Origin: Streptomyces sp. I6
GTDB taxonomy: Bacteria; Actinomycetota; Actinomycetes; Streptomycetales; Streptomycetaceae
Direction: 5' to 3'
Length of the DNA stretch: 64,000 nt
Assembly: GCA_003725745.1 (NCBI GenBank)
Contig: RHDP01000001.1
Location: 3,425,001 to 3,489,000, forward strand
This document shows positions 45,427 through 54,879 of this stretch, one piece after another. The notes beneath the pieces are model-generated. The model saw only the letters and a list, made by a program, of their open reading frames with translations. It ran no database searches and was not told the origin of the DNA. Made by a program: the position numbers and the translations under genes. Position 1 is the stretch's first letter; every line of letters starts with the position of its first letter.

Positions 45427-46617
45427 GTGACCGTGGAGAACACTGCCGCGCGCAAACCGCGCCGCAGCAGTAAGCGCGTCAGCGCCGCGAAGAAGCCAAC
45501 GAGTTCCGAGCCCCAGCTCGTACAGCTGCTGACGCCCGAGGGTGAGCGGGTGGCCCACCCGGACTACGACCACCATGTCGCCGATCTCGGCCCCGAGGAG
45601 CTCCGCGGGCTCTACCGGGACATGGTTCTCACCCGCCGTTTCGACGCCGAGGCCACCGCCCTTCAGCGCCAGGGCGAGCTGGGCCTGTGGGCCTCGCTGC
45701 TCGGTCAGGAGGCCGCCCAGATCGGCTCCGGACGCGCACTGCGCGACGAGGACTACGTCTTCCCGACCTACCGCGAGCACGGGGTCGCCTGGTGCCGCGG
45801 TGTCGACCCGACGAACCTGCTGGGGATGTTCCGTGGAGTGAACCACGGAGGGTGGGACCCCAGCAGCAACAACTTCCATCTGTACACGATCGTCATCGGC
45901 TCGCAGGCGCTGCACGCCACCGGCTACGCGATGGGGGTCGCCAAGGACGGCGCGGACTCCGCGGTGATCGCGTACTTCGGCGACGGCGCCTCCAGCCAGG
46001 GCGATGTGGCGGAGTCGTTCACCTTCTCCGCGGTCTACAACGCCCCGGTCGTGTTCTTCTGCCAGAACAACCAGTGGGCGATCTCCGAGCCCACCGAGCG
46101 CCAGACCCGGGTGCCGCTCTACCAGCGCGCCCAGGGCTACGGCTTCCCCGGTGTCCGCGTCGACGGCAACGACGTGCTCGCCTGCCTGGCCGTGACCCGG
46201 TCGGCGCTGGAGCGCGCCCGCCGCGGGGAGGGCCCGACGCTGGTCGAGGCGTTCACGTACCGCATGGGCGCCCACACCACCTCGGACGACCCGACCCGCT
46301 ACCGCCACGACGACGAGCGGGCGGCCTGGGAGGCCAAGGACCCCATCCTGAGGCTGCGGAAGTACCTGGCCGACCAGGGCCACGCCGACGAGGCCTTCTT
46401 CACCGGGCTCGAGGCGGAGAGCGACACGCTCGCCAAGCGCGTCCGCGAGGCGGTGCGCGCCATGCCCGACCCGGACGACATGGCGATCTTCGACCACGTC
46501 TACGCCGACGGGCACGCCCTCGTCGACGAGGAGCGCGCGCAGTTCGCCGCGTACCAGGCGTCGTTCAGCACGGAGCCGGACGGCGGCTCCGCCGCGGGTG
46601 CCGAGGAGGGCAAGTAG
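45427..46617 (+). CDS. 2-oxoacid dehydrogenase E1 alpha subunit, second operon
   Basis: A 396-residue E1 alpha: GDGASSQGDVAESFTF to QNN is the thiamine-diphosphate motif and TYRMGAHTTSDDPTRYR the loop. N-terminus is Lys/Arg/Ser-rich. GTG 45427 follows GGAGGAG (45413-45419) at seven bases. It resembles bkdA/pdhA of Streptomyces; sequence alone does not decide between pyruvate and branched-chain oxoacids, although the remembered S. coelicolor counterpart is annotated bkd. Paralogue of the gene at 28378. Confidence 0.92.
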   Translation: MTVENTAARKPRRSSKRVSAAKKPTSSEPQLVQLLTPEGERVAHPDYDHHVADLGPEELRGLYRDMVLTRRFDAEATALQRQGELGLWASLLGQEAAQIGSGRALRDEDYVFPTYREHGVAWCRGVDPTNLLGMFRGVNHGGWDPSSNNFHLYTIVIGSQALHATGYAMGVAKDGADSAVIAYFGDGASSQGDVAESFTFSAVYNAPVVFFCQNNQWAISEPTERQTRVPLYQRAQGYGFPGVRVDGNDVLACLAVTRSALERARRGEGPTLVEAFTYRMGAHTTSDDPTRYRHDDERAAWEAKDPILRLRKYLADQGHADEAFFTGLEAESDTLAKRVREAVRAMPDPDDMAIFDHVYADGHALVDEERAQFAAYQASFSTEPDGGSAAGAEEGK

Positions 46618-46619
46618 CC

Positions 46620-47600
46620 ATGGCCGTAGAGAAGATGTCGCTCGCCAAGGCGCTCAACGAGTCGCTGCGCAAGGCCCTCGACACCGACCCCAAGGTCCTC
46701 GTCATGGGCGAGGACGTCGGCAAGCTCGGCGGGGTCTTCCGTATCACCGACGGGCTCCAGAAGGACTTCGGCGAGGAGCGGGTCATCGACACCCCGCTCG
46801 CCGAGTCCGGCATCGTCGGCACCGCGATCGGTCTGGCGCTGCGCGGCTACCGCCCCGTCGTCGAGATCCAGTTCGACGGATTCGTCTTCCCCGCGTACGA
46901 CCAGATCGTCACCCAGCTCGCGAAGATGCACGCCCGCGCGCTCGGCAAGGTCAAGCTGCCGGTGGTCGTCCGCATCCCCTACGGCGGTGGCATCGGCGCG
47001 GTCGAGCACCACTCGGAGTCGCCCGAGGCGCTGTTCGCCCATGTGGCCGGCCTCAAGGTCGTGTCGCCGTCGAACGCGGCCGACGGCTACTGGATGCTGC
47101 AGCAGGCCATCCAGAGCGACGACCCGGTGATCTTCTTCGAGCCCAAGCGGCGCTACTGGGACAAGGCCGAGGTCGACACCGAGTCCATCCCGGACCCGTT
47201 GCACGCCGCCCGGGTGGCCCGTGCCGGCACGGACATCACCCTCGCCGCCTACGGCCCGATGGTGAAGGTCTGCCTGGAGGCCGCGGCTGCCGCCGAGGAG
47301 GAGGGCAAGTCGGTCGAGGTCCTGGACCTGCGCTCGATGTCCCCGATCGACTTCGACGCCGTGCAGCGTTCGGTGGAGAGGACCGGCCGGCTGGTCGTCG
47401 TCCACGAGGCCCCGGTGTTCTACGGCTCGGGCGCGGAGATCGCCGCCCGTATCACCGAGCGGTGCTTCTACCACCTGGAGGCGCCGGTCCTGCGGGTCGG
47501 CGGATTCCACGCCCCCTACCCGCCGGCCCGGCTGGAGGAGGAGTACCTTCCGGGACTGGACCGGGTGCTCGACGCCGTCGACCGCTCGCTGGCGTACTGA
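46620..47600 (+). CDS. 2-oxoacid dehydrogenase E1 beta subunit, second operon
   Basis: A 326-residue E1 beta with MGEDVGKLGGVFRITDGL, TPLAESGIVGTAIG, RIPYGGGIGAVEHHSESPE and the C-terminal transketolase domain ending VLDAVDRSLAY. Starts two bases after the E1 alpha stop. Very similar in layout to the product of 29541-30554. Confidence 0.94.
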   Translation: MAVEKMSLAKALNESLRKALDTDPKVLVMGEDVGKLGGVFRITDGLQKDFGEERVIDTPLAESGIVGTAIGLALRGYRPVVEIQFDGFVFPAYDQIVTQLAKMHARALGKVKLPVVVRIPYGGGIGAVEHHSESPEALFAHVAGLKVVSPSNAADGYWMLQQAIQSDDPVIFFEPKRRYWDKAEVDTESIPDPLHAARVARAGTDITLAAYGPMVKVCLEAAAAAEEEGKSVEVLDLRSMSPIDFDAVQRSVERTGRLVVVHEAPVFYGSGAEIAARITERCFYHLEAPVLRVGGFHAPYPPARLEEEYLPGLDRVLDAVDRSLAY

Positions 47601-47610
47601 GGAGAGGGTC

Positions 47611-49107
47611 GTGACGACGATGACTGACGCTTCCACGCGCTTCCGCGAGTTCAAGATGCCCGACGTGGGCGAGGGGCTCACCGAGGCCGAGATTTTCAAG
47701 TGGTACGTCCAGCCCGGCGACACCGTCACCGACGGCCAGGTCGTGTGCGAGGTCGAGACCGCCAAGGCCGCGGTGGAACTGCCCATCCCGTACGACGGAG
47801 TGGTGCACGAGCTCCGCTTCGACGAGGGCACCACCGTGGACGTCGGCACCGCGATCATCACCGTGGACGTGGCGCCGGGCTCCGGCCCGGCCGAGGAGCC
47901 GGCACCGCCGGCGGCCGCCGGGCCTGCGGTCGCCGGGTCCGAGTCCGCGTCCCAGTCCGCGTCCCGGTCCGGGGCCGCGGTCGCGGACGATGAGGCGGAG
48001 ACCGGGGTGAAGGAGAAGCCCGCCGGCCGTCAGCCCGTGCTGGTCGGTTACGGCGTGGCCGAGTCCTCCACCAAGCGCCGTCCGCGCAAGGGCACTTCGG
48101 CGCCCGGGCAGGCCCAGCCGACCGCGCAGGCCGAGGCCGCGGCGGCCGTGCAGGCCGAGATGAACGGCCACGGGACCGCGGCGCCCGCCGCGCCCCGCCC
48201 GTTGGCCAAGCCCCCGGTCCGCAAGCTGGCCAAGGACCTCGGGGTGGACCTCGCCACGGTCGTGCCCAGCGGCCCCGACGGGATCATCACCCGTGACGAC
48301 GTCCGGGCGGCCGTGGCCCCGGCCCAGGCACCCACGCCCGTCGCGGCGCCCGAGCCGGTGGCAGCGGAGGCCGCGGCGGCGCCCTCCGGTTCCGCGGTGG
48401 CCGGTGCCCGTGAGACCCGCGTCCCGGTCAAGGGCGTCCGCAAGGCCACCGCCCAGGCGATGGTCGGCTCGGCCTTCACCGCGCCGCACGTCACCGAGTT
48501 CGTCACGGTCGACGTCACGCGCACGATGAAGCTGGTCGAGGAGCTGAAGGCCGACAAGGACATGGCCGGGCTGCGGGTGAACCCCCTGCTGCTCGTCGCC
48601 AGGGCGCTGCTGGTCGCGATCAAGCGCAACCCGGAGGTCAACGCCGCCTGGGACGAGGCGAACCAGGAGATCGTGCTCAAGCACTACGTCAACCTGGGCA
48701 TCGCCGCCGCCACCCCACGCGGTCTGATCGTGCCGAACATCAAGGACGCGCACGACAAGACCCTGCCGCAGCTCGCCGAGGCCCTCGGCGAGCTGGTGTC
48801 CACCGCCCGGGAGGGGAGGACGACCCCGGCCGCGATGCAGGGCGGCACGGTGACGATCACCAACGTGGGCGTCTTCGGGGTCGACACCGGCACGCCGATC
48901 CTCAACCCCGGCGAGTCGGCGATCCTCGCGGTCGGCGCGATCAAGCTCCAGCCGTGGGTCCACAAGGGCAAGGTCAAGCCCCGCCAGGTCACCACGCTGG
49001 CGCTCTCCTTCGACCACCGGCTGGTCGACGGCGAACTGGGCTCGAAGGTCCTGGCGGACGTCGCCGCCGTGCTGGAGCAGCCGAAGAGACTCATCACCTG
49101 GGTCTGA
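47611..49107 (+). CDS. 2-oxoacid dehydrogenase E2 (lipoamide acyltransferase), second operon
   Basis: A 498-residue E2: lipoyl domain (lipoyl Lys in VETAKAAVELP), Ala/Ser/Gln-rich linker, subunit-binding domain (VRKLAKDLGVDLATVVPSG), second Ala/Pro linker and acyltransferase domain with SFDHRLVDGELG. Intact, unlike the frame-broken paralogue at 30554. GTG 47611 follows GGAGAGGG; ATG 47620 is an alternative. No E3 gene follows. Confidence 0.94.
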   Translation: MTTMTDASTRFREFKMPDVGEGLTEAEIFKWYVQPGDTVTDGQVVCEVETAKAAVELPIPYDGVVHELRFDEGTTVDVGTAIITVDVAPGSGPAEEPAPPAAAGPAVAGSESASQSASRSGAAVADDEAETGVKEKPAGRQPVLVGYGVAESSTKRRPRKGTSAPGQAQPTAQAEAAAAVQAEMNGHGTAAPAAPRPLAKPPVRKLAKDLGVDLATVVPSGPDGIITRDDVRAAVAPAQAPTPVAAPEPVAAEAAAAPSGSAVAGARETRVPVKGVRKATAQAMVGSAFTAPHVTEFVTVDVTRTMKLVEELKADKDMAGLRVNPLLLVARALLVAIKRNPEVNAAWDEANQEIVLKHYVNLGIAAATPRGLIVPNIKDAHDKTLPQLAEALGELVSTAREGRTTPAAMQGGTVTITNVGVFGVDTGTPILNPGESAILAVGAIKLQPWVHKGKVKPRQVTTLALSFDHRLVDGELGSKVLADVAAVLEQPKRLITWV

Positions 49108-49191
49108 CGCTCCGGTTCGGCACGCGACACCGCGCGGCCGCACGCCTGCGCGGTCCCACCGGCGCACGGTCGCGCGGCCGGCACGAAAGAA

Positions 49192-49221
49192 GGTCCCGGG
49201 ACGCCGCCGCGTCCCGGGACC
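49192..49221. terminator. Bidirectional terminator between E2 and DD-transpeptidase genes
   Basis: A perfect 12-bp stem (GGTCCCGGGACG) with a 6-base loop CCGCCG, flanked by AAGAA on the left and TCTT on the right so each strand ends the hairpin with a short T/A run. It lies between facing stops. Confidence 0.88.
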
Positions 49222-49279
49222 TCTTGCGCCGATCGGTGAGTGCGCCGATCCGTGACCGGTTCGATCCGTGAGGGTTCGA

Positions 49280-50224
49280 TCAGTCCCGCTGGGTGCCGGC
49301 CGGGAGCGAACGCAGCTCCATCGTGCGGGCGCTGCTGGAGGCGAAGCCGAAGTCGAGCAGCTTCGCCGCGTCCTTGAACCGGTTGTCGCCGGTGGACGAG
49401 GCCAGCACCACACCGGTGTAGGTCTTGCCGTTGCGGGTCGCGGCGAAGACGAGGCAGGGGCCCGCCGCCGTACCGGTACCGGTCTTCACGCCGATCGCGC
49501 CGCTGTAGGAGCCCAGCAGCTTGTTGGTGTTGTACCAGGTGTAGGTGCGGGTGCCGCCGGTGCTCGTCGTGGCCGCGGCCTTGTACGACGTCGGCTTGAC
49601 GACCTCGCGGAAGACGGAGCTGCTCATCGCGTGGCGGGCGAGCTTCGCCAGGTCCGACGGGGTCGTGTAGTTGTTCCCGGTGCGCGAGATGCCGTCGAAC
49701 GAGTCGAACTTGGTGTTGACCAGGCCCAGCTGCTTGGCCTTCGCGTTCATCTTGCCGATGAAGGAGCTGGTGCGGGCGGCGGTCGTCGTGCCCGTGCCGT
49801 ACGTGTCGGCCAGGGCGTACGCGGCGTCGCAACCGGACGGCAGCATCAGCCCCGACAGCAGCTGGCGGACGGTCAGTTTGTCACCGGTGCGCAGGTCCGC
49901 GGTGCTGGCCCCCTCGCGGGCGACGTAGTTCCGGTACTCCGCCTTGACCGTGACCTTCTTGTTCAGGTCAACGCCCCGGATGGTGAGGACCGTTATGGCC
50001 GTCACGAGCTTCGTGGTGCTGGCCATCTGGCGGCGGGTGCTGGTGGCCTTGCCGTAGACGGCCTTGCCGTCCGCCTGGTCCAGGAGGAAGCCGCCCTTGG
50101 CCGTGATGGACGGGGTCGGCGTCGCCGCGTGGGCGGGGGCGGCCAGGGGCGAGGCCGTCAGCAGCAGGCCACCCGCGAGAGCGACGGTGGCGGCGCGGCG
50201 CACGCCCTTGTGACTGGTTTTCAA
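49280..50224 (-). CDS. Serine DD-transpeptidase/carboxypeptidase of the Streptomyces K15 type
   Basis: A 314-residue exported low-molecular-mass PBP (S11). Signal peptide about 1-33 (ending PAHAA), then SxxK Ser69-Thr-Thr-Lys72, second motif Ser130-Gly-Cys132 in place of SxN, and KTG 247-249. The SGC second motif is the known hallmark of the K15 DD-transpeptidase, which prefers transfer to hydrolysis. It trims or cross-links peptidoglycan outside the membrane. Start is TTG 50224 with GGAG eight bases upstream. Confidence 0.93.
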   Translation of the reverse strand: MKTSHKGVRRAATVALAGGLLLTASPLAAPAHAATPTPSITAKGGFLLDQADGKAVYGKATSTRRQMASTTKLVTAITVLTIRGVDLNKKVTVKAEYRNYVAREGASTADLRTGDKLTVRQLLSGLMLPSGCDAAYALADTYGTGTTTAARTSSFIGKMNAKAKQLGLVNTKFDSFDGISRTGNNYTTPSDLAKLARHAMSSSVFREVVKPTSYKAAATTSTGGTRTYTWYNTNKLLGSYSGAIGVKTGTGTAAGPCLVFAATRNGKTYTGVVLASSTGDNRFKDAAKLLDFGFASSSARTMELRSLPAGTQRD

Positions 50225-50639
50225 AGGAAACGCTCCGATGGTCGCGTATGCGAGGAATGCGTGGGGCTCTCACAGTCGATCGGGCCCTCGGGAAAAGGAT
50301 CCCGATACAAGACGCCCGAGGGGCGTGAATGGATGTACCGGTGTGGCGCGCTTCCCGGTGCCCCCTGCCCGGTGCGGGCCCGGCCCGGCCCGCTCCGCCC
50401 TTCCCGGTCCGGTCGTTCCCTGCCCGGCCCGCTCCGCCCTTCCCGGTCCGCATCCGGCGTTTCCGGGGCGCGGTTGGCCCGGCCCGCACCGTCTCCGCAG
50501 TCCCGGCTCCCTCCCCGACCTCCCCGCCGGCCTGACCACCCCACCGGCCTGACCTCCCCGCCAGGCGGTCCCGCCTCCGCGCCGTCCTGCATGCTGGACG
50601 GCGCCGCCGTTGCACACCCGTTGTATCTATGCTGTGCGC
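50225..50639. other. Divergent non-coding region with 39-bp period repeat
   Basis: 415 bases between the DD-transpeptidase and GntR genes, no supported gene. Contains two exact 29-base copies (50383-50411, 50422-50450) spaced 39 bases apart, beginning GCCCGGCCCGCTCCGCCC. A -10-like TATGCT (50628-50633) lies at the right end. Confidence 0.6.
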
Positions 50640-51293
50640 ATGCCCGCCGCTCCCGTGAGACAGCCCCCTGCCGCCGAACGCGTCTACGCCCATATCAAGC
50701 AGGCCGTCCTCGACCGCCGCTACGAGGGTGGCACCCTGCTCACCGAGGGCGAACTGGCCGACGCCGTAGGGGTGTCCCGCACCCCCGTCCGCGAGGCACT
50801 CCTCAAGCTGGAGATGGAAGGACTCCTCAGGCTCTACCCGAAGAAGGGCGCGCTCGTCCTCGCCGTCTCCGCACAGGAGATCGCGGACGTCGTCGAAACC
50901 CGGCTGCTGGTCGAGGAGTTCGCCGTCCGCCGGGCCGTCCCCGCCCCGCCCCGGCTGATCCGGCGCCTGGAGGAACTGCTCGACGAGCACAAGAGGTGTG
51001 CCGAGTCCGGCGACCTCGCCGAGGTCGCCGCCACCGACCGCTGCTTCCACGCGGAGATCGTCCGCCACGCCGGCAACGAGATCCTCTCCCGCCTCTACGA
51101 CCAGTTGCGCGACCGCCAGTTGAGGATGGGGGTCGCCGTCATGCACTCCCACCCCGACCGCGTCGCCAAGAACATCGCCGAGCACGCGGAGCTGCTGGAC
51201 GCCATCAGGGCCGGTGACGGCGAGCGGGCCGCGGCCTGTGTGCACCAGCACCTGGGCTGGGTCAAGGTGCTGGTCCGGGGTGAGCAGGGATGA
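50640..51293 (+). CDS. GntR-family regulator (FadR/FCD subgroup)
   Basis: A 217-residue regulator: N-terminal winged helix (YAHIKQAVLDRRYEGG, LADAVGVSRTPVREALLKLE) and C-terminal FCD ligand domain with metal-binding-type His/Asp (FHAEIVRHAGNEIL, HPDRV, EHAELLDAI). The ATG is six bases after -10-like TATGCT with no ribosome site, so likely leaderless. Its stop overlaps the MFS transporter start (ATGA), suggesting it controls that transporter. Ligand unknown. Confidence 0.92.
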   Translation: MPAAPVRQPPAAERVYAHIKQAVLDRRYEGGTLLTEGELADAVGVSRTPVREALLKLEMEGLLRLYPKKGALVLAVSAQEIADVVETRLLVEEFAVRRAVPAPPRLIRRLEELLDEHKRCAESGDLAEVAATDRCFHAEIVRHAGNEILSRLYDQLRDRQLRMGVAVMHSHPDRVAKNIAEHAELLDAIRAGDGERAAACVHQHLGWVKVLVRGEQG

Positions 51294-52591
51294 GCCGGGA
51301 CTGCGCCGCACTGCCCGGTGATCCCCCGGGTGGGCGCCGGGCCGCCCTCGTCTGGGGCGTCGGCGTCGCCGTCTACTTCGTCGCCGTCATCTTCCGTACG
51401 TCGCTGGGAGTCGCCGGTCTCGATGCGGCCGACCGCTTCGACGTCAACGCCTCCGCGCTCTCGGCCTTCTCCATACTCCAACTGCTGGTCTACGCGGGCA
51501 TGCAGATACCCGTCGGTCTCATGGTCGACCGGCTCGGCACCAGGAAGGTGCTGGCCCTCGGCGTCGTCCTGTTCACCGCGGGGCAGCTCGGCTTCGCCTT
51601 CTCCCCCTCGTACGGGACCGCCCTCGCCGCGCGGGCGCTCCTCGGCTGCGGCGACGCGATGACCTTCATCAGCGTGCTGCGGCTCGGTTCCCGCTGGTTC
51701 CCCGCCCGCCGCGGACCGCTCGTCGCCCAGGTCGCGGCGCTGTTCGGGATGGCGGGCAACCTGGTCTCCACCCTGGTGGTCTCCCGAATGCTGGAAGGCC
51801 TCGGCTGGACCGCCACGTTCGCGGGCAGCGCCGTGGCCGGAGCGGTCGTCCTCGTCCTGCTCGTCCTCTTCCTCAGGGACCGTCCCGAGGGCGCGGAGCC
51901 GCCGTCCACCGTCCACACCGGGGCGGCCTTCGTCCGCCGGCAGCTCGCCCTCTCCTGGCGTGAGCCCGGCACCCGGCTCGGCATGTGGGTGCACTTCACC
52001 ACCCAGTTCCCCGCGATGGTGTTCCTGCTGCTGTGGGGGCTTCCGTTCCTCGTCGAGGCCCAGCGGCTCTCCCGGGAGACCGCCGGCTGGCTGCTCACCC
52101 TCGTGGTCGTCTCCAACATGGTGGTGGGACTGGTCTACGGCCAGGTCATCGCCCGGCACCACGCCGCACGGGCACCGCTCGTCCTCGGCACGGCCGCGGC
52201 GACGGCGACGGTCTGGGCCGCCACCCTCGCCCACCCGGGCGGCCGCGCTCCCCTGTGGCTGCTGATCACCCTGTGCGCGGTCCTCGGCGCCTGCGGCCCC
52301 GCCTCGATGATCGGTTTCGACTTCGCCCGGCCCGCCAACCCGCCGGAACGCCAGGGGACCGCGTCCGGCATCGTCAACATGGGCGGTTTCGTGGCCTCCA
52401 TGACCACGCTGCTGGCGGTGGGCGTGCTGCTGGACGCGACCGGCGACGACTACCGTGTCGCGTTCTCGTCCGTCTTCGCCCTTCAGGCGCTGGGCGTGAC
52501 GCAGATCCTGCGGCTGCGGGCGCGCACGGTCCGGCTGGAGCGGGAGCGGCTGGTGGCGAGCCGGGTCGAGGCGGTGCACGTCCCGGTGTGA
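51290..52591 (+). CDS. MFS transporter
   Basis: A 433-residue major facilitator protein with about 12 membrane helices; motif A-like MVDRLGTRKVLALG follows helix 2. Similar to nitrate/nitrite or cyanate-type and other organic-ion porters, but no substrate is evident. Coupled to the GntR gene by ATGA. Confidence 0.9.
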   Translation: MSRDCAALPGDPPGGRRAALVWGVGVAVYFVAVIFRTSLGVAGLDAADRFDVNASALSAFSILQLLVYAGMQIPVGLMVDRLGTRKVLALGVVLFTAGQLGFAFSPSYGTALAARALLGCGDAMTFISVLRLGSRWFPARRGPLVAQVAALFGMAGNLVSTLVVSRMLEGLGWTATFAGSAVAGAVVLVLLVLFLRDRPEGAEPPSTVHTGAAFVRRQLALSWREPGTRLGMWVHFTTQFPAMVFLLLWGLPFLVEAQRLSRETAGWLLTLVVVSNMVVGLVYGQVIARHHAARAPLVLGTAAATATVWAATLAHPGGRAPLWLLITLCAVLGACGPASMIGFDFARPANPPERQGTASGIVNMGGFVASMTTLLAVGVLLDATGDDYRVAFSSVFALQALGVTQILRLRARTVRLERERLVASRVEAVHVPV

Positions 52592-52735
52592 GGCACGCGG
52601 CACGGGCCTCCGGGCGCCGTGGTGTGGGGCATGCGGCACGGTTGTCCGGGCGGCCTGGTGTGGGGCACGCGGCACGGGTGTCCGGGCGGCCTGGTGTGGG
52701 GCACGCGCGGGCGTCCGGGGCGTGAGGCGCGTCGT
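52592..52735 (+). repeat. 36-bp tandem repeat after MFS gene
   Basis: Units start at 52592, 52628, 52664 and a partial one at 52700. The unit begins GGCACGCGGCACGG and ends CTGGTGTGG; copies 2 and 3 are nearly identical and copy 1 has four or five changes. It starts at the base after the MFS stop codon. No gene is supported here. Confidence 0.88.
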
Positions 52736-52875
52736 CCACTTCCGGGCACCAGGCACGTCGTGGACGTCCCGGTCCCGGTGCGAGGGCACGGGGTGCGGCG
52801 CGGCCGGGGCGGACGCGACGCGCCCTCCACGGTGCCCCGCGGCGGAACCGGCCGCGGGCTCCCGGAACCCACCCG

Positions 52876-53700
52876 CTACGGCGTCACCGCGAACGACTCC
52901 AGGATCGCGGCCGCGAGCCCGGCGTCCCCTTCGATCTTGATCCGGTCGGCGACGGCGGCGGGCCGGACCCGGCCTGCCGCCAGCCGCACATAGGTCTCCC
53001 AGTCCAGGGCCAGGGTCACGGCCGGGCCCAGTGACGGCGAGCCGTCCACGGTCCCGCGCCCGTCCGCGCCGACCCGTACCGTCCGCAGGAACTCCACCGG
53101 CCCGTGCACATCGAGGACCACCGCCGAGTGGGGCGGCGCTCCGGCGCCCTTGGCGACGACCTTCGGCAGCGCCGAGATGAACTGGTCACGGGCGACCAGC
53201 GCCCCGGGGGAGTCGAGGTTGCCGGGCGCGTTCAGCGCGACACGCAGATCCTGTTCGTGCACCCAGACGTCGAACGCCCGGATGCGATAAGCCTGTTCCA
53301 GTGTCTGCTCCGCACCCAGCGGGGCGCGCACCATCGTCTCCGGAGAGCGGTTCTCGTTCCGCAGCTGCCGGTTCCGCCGGATGATCGTGTACTCGAGCTC
53401 GGAGGTCATCTCCGGCGCCGTGTGGTGGCGGCGCACATCGACCTGCATCTCCATGTAGCGGGCGAACTCGCTGCGCACATGGTAGAGATCGCGTGGCAGG
53501 CTGTGGATCGGCCGGGGGTCGCCGAGCATCTCGCACTCCATGCCGATGATGTGCGACACGACGTCGCGAACCGACCATGCGGGGCACGGTGTCGCGCGGT
53601 TCCACTCTCCTTCCGCGAGCGGCTGCACCAGCTCGGATATGGCTTCGATGGAGTGGGTCCAGGCGTCGGCGTAGGTCTGGAGACTGGGATGGACGGTCAC
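52876..53700 (-). CDS. Maleylpyruvate isomerase-family (MDMPI, DinB-like) protein
   Basis: A 274-residue protein with the MDMPI_N domain: PAWSVRDVVSHIIGMECEML supplies one metal His and FDVWVHEQDLRVAL the HxxD ligands. The C-terminal half resembles a sterol-carrier-like domain (VTLALDWETYVRLAAGR). Family members are mycothiol-dependent metalloenzymes in actinobacteria; substrate unknown. GTG start at 53700, divergent from the nitrilase-family gene. Confidence 0.88.
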   Translation of the reverse strand: MTVHPSLQTYADAWTHSIEAISELVQPLAEGEWNRATPCPAWSVRDVVSHIIGMECEMLGDPRPIHSLPRDLYHVRSEFARYMEMQVDVRRHHTAPEMTSELEYTIIRRNRQLRNENRSPETMVRAPLGAEQTLEQAYRIRAFDVWVHEQDLRVALNAPGNLDSPGALVARDQFISALPKVVAKGAGAPPHSAVVLDVHGPVEFLRTVRVGADGRGTVDGSPSLGPAVTLALDWETYVRLAAGRVRPAAVADRIKIEGDAGLAAAILESFAVTP

Positions 53701-53865
53701 GGAACCCCTCGGCGGTCGTGCGCGGTCTGGGTGCGGGCGGCTGCCGGGGGTCCTGGGGGTGACCCCCGGGACAGAACAGTACGCTGCCCTTGGGCACCCC
53801 GGCAGTGCTTTCGTGTGACGATCGTAGGCCCGTGTTGACGGCTCGAATGCCAGGACGGTGGTAGT

Positions 53866-54668
53866 GTGCGCGCCTCACTCATCCAGATCGCAGTAGACCA
53901 TGACGAACCGGTGGACTCCCGCCGTCGTCGCGCGGCCGCGCTGGTGCGGGAACAGCGCGGTTCCGCCCTTGTGGTCCTTCCCGAACTCTGGACCGTGGGG
54001 GCCTTCGCCTACGACTCCTTCGAGGCGGAGGCCGAGACGCTGGACGGCCCCACCCACCGGGCCATGGCGGAGGCTGCGGCCGACGCGGGAGTCTGGCTGC
54101 ACGCCGGCTCCGTCGTCGAGCGGGCCGCCGACGGCCGCCTCTTCAACACCTCGCTGGTCTTCTCCCCGAGGGCCGCCTCGCCGCTGTCTACCGGAAGATC
54201 CACCGGTTCGGCTTCGACAAGGGCGAGGCCGTGATGATGGCCGCGGGCGAGGACCTGGTGACCGTGCGGCTGCCCGACGCCACCCTCGGTCTCGGCACCT
54301 GCTACGACCTGCGCTTCCCGGAGCTCTTCCGCGGCCTGGTCGACGCCGGCGCCGACGTCCTCGTCGTCCCCGCCGGCTGGCCGGAGCGGCGGCGTGCCCA
54401 CTGGACCCTCCTGGCGCGGGCCCGGGCGGTCGAGAACCAGGCGTACGTCCTCGCCTGCAGCACCGCCGGCACCCACGCGGGCGTGGAGCAGGCGGGGCAC
54501 AGCACCGTCGTCGACCCGTGGGGCGAGGTCCTGGCGGAGGCGGGCGCCGGTGAGGAGGTCCTCGCGGTCGACCTCGACCCGAAGAGGCCGGCGGAGTCCC
54601 GCGAGCAGTTCCCGGCCCTCAAGGACCGCCGCCTGGGCCTGGCGCCACCGGCGGTACGGGGGAGCTGA
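53866..54668 (+). CDS. Carbon-nitrogen hydrolase (nitrilase family; one frame break)
   Basis: About 267 residues after joining a break near 54165 (CCCC run; corrected FSPEGRLAAVYRKIHRFGF). Catalytic triad positions are visible: Glu in LPELW, Lys in YRKIHRF and Cys in GTCYDLRFPELFR. Most like omega-amidase/predicted amidohydrolase members of the nitrilase superfamily, which hydrolyse amides of small acids or repair deaminated glutathione. GTG start gives VRASLIQIAV. Confidence 0.9.
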
Positions 54669-54879
54669 CGCCCCGGGACCCGGTTCGGCTCGGCCGCCAC
54701 CCGGTCCCGCACGGCCGGGGCGGCCCCGGCCCGCCCGCCCCGGGCCCATGGCCGTGAGCCGTGGGTCTCGGCAGTCGTGCGGGCGCCGTTCGTCCACTGC
54801 GTCCCGGGAGGGGCGGCACCCCCGCGGGCGGTCCGGACCGCCCGCGGGCCCCTGCCCGGCGAGTGGCACCCTGGAACGC

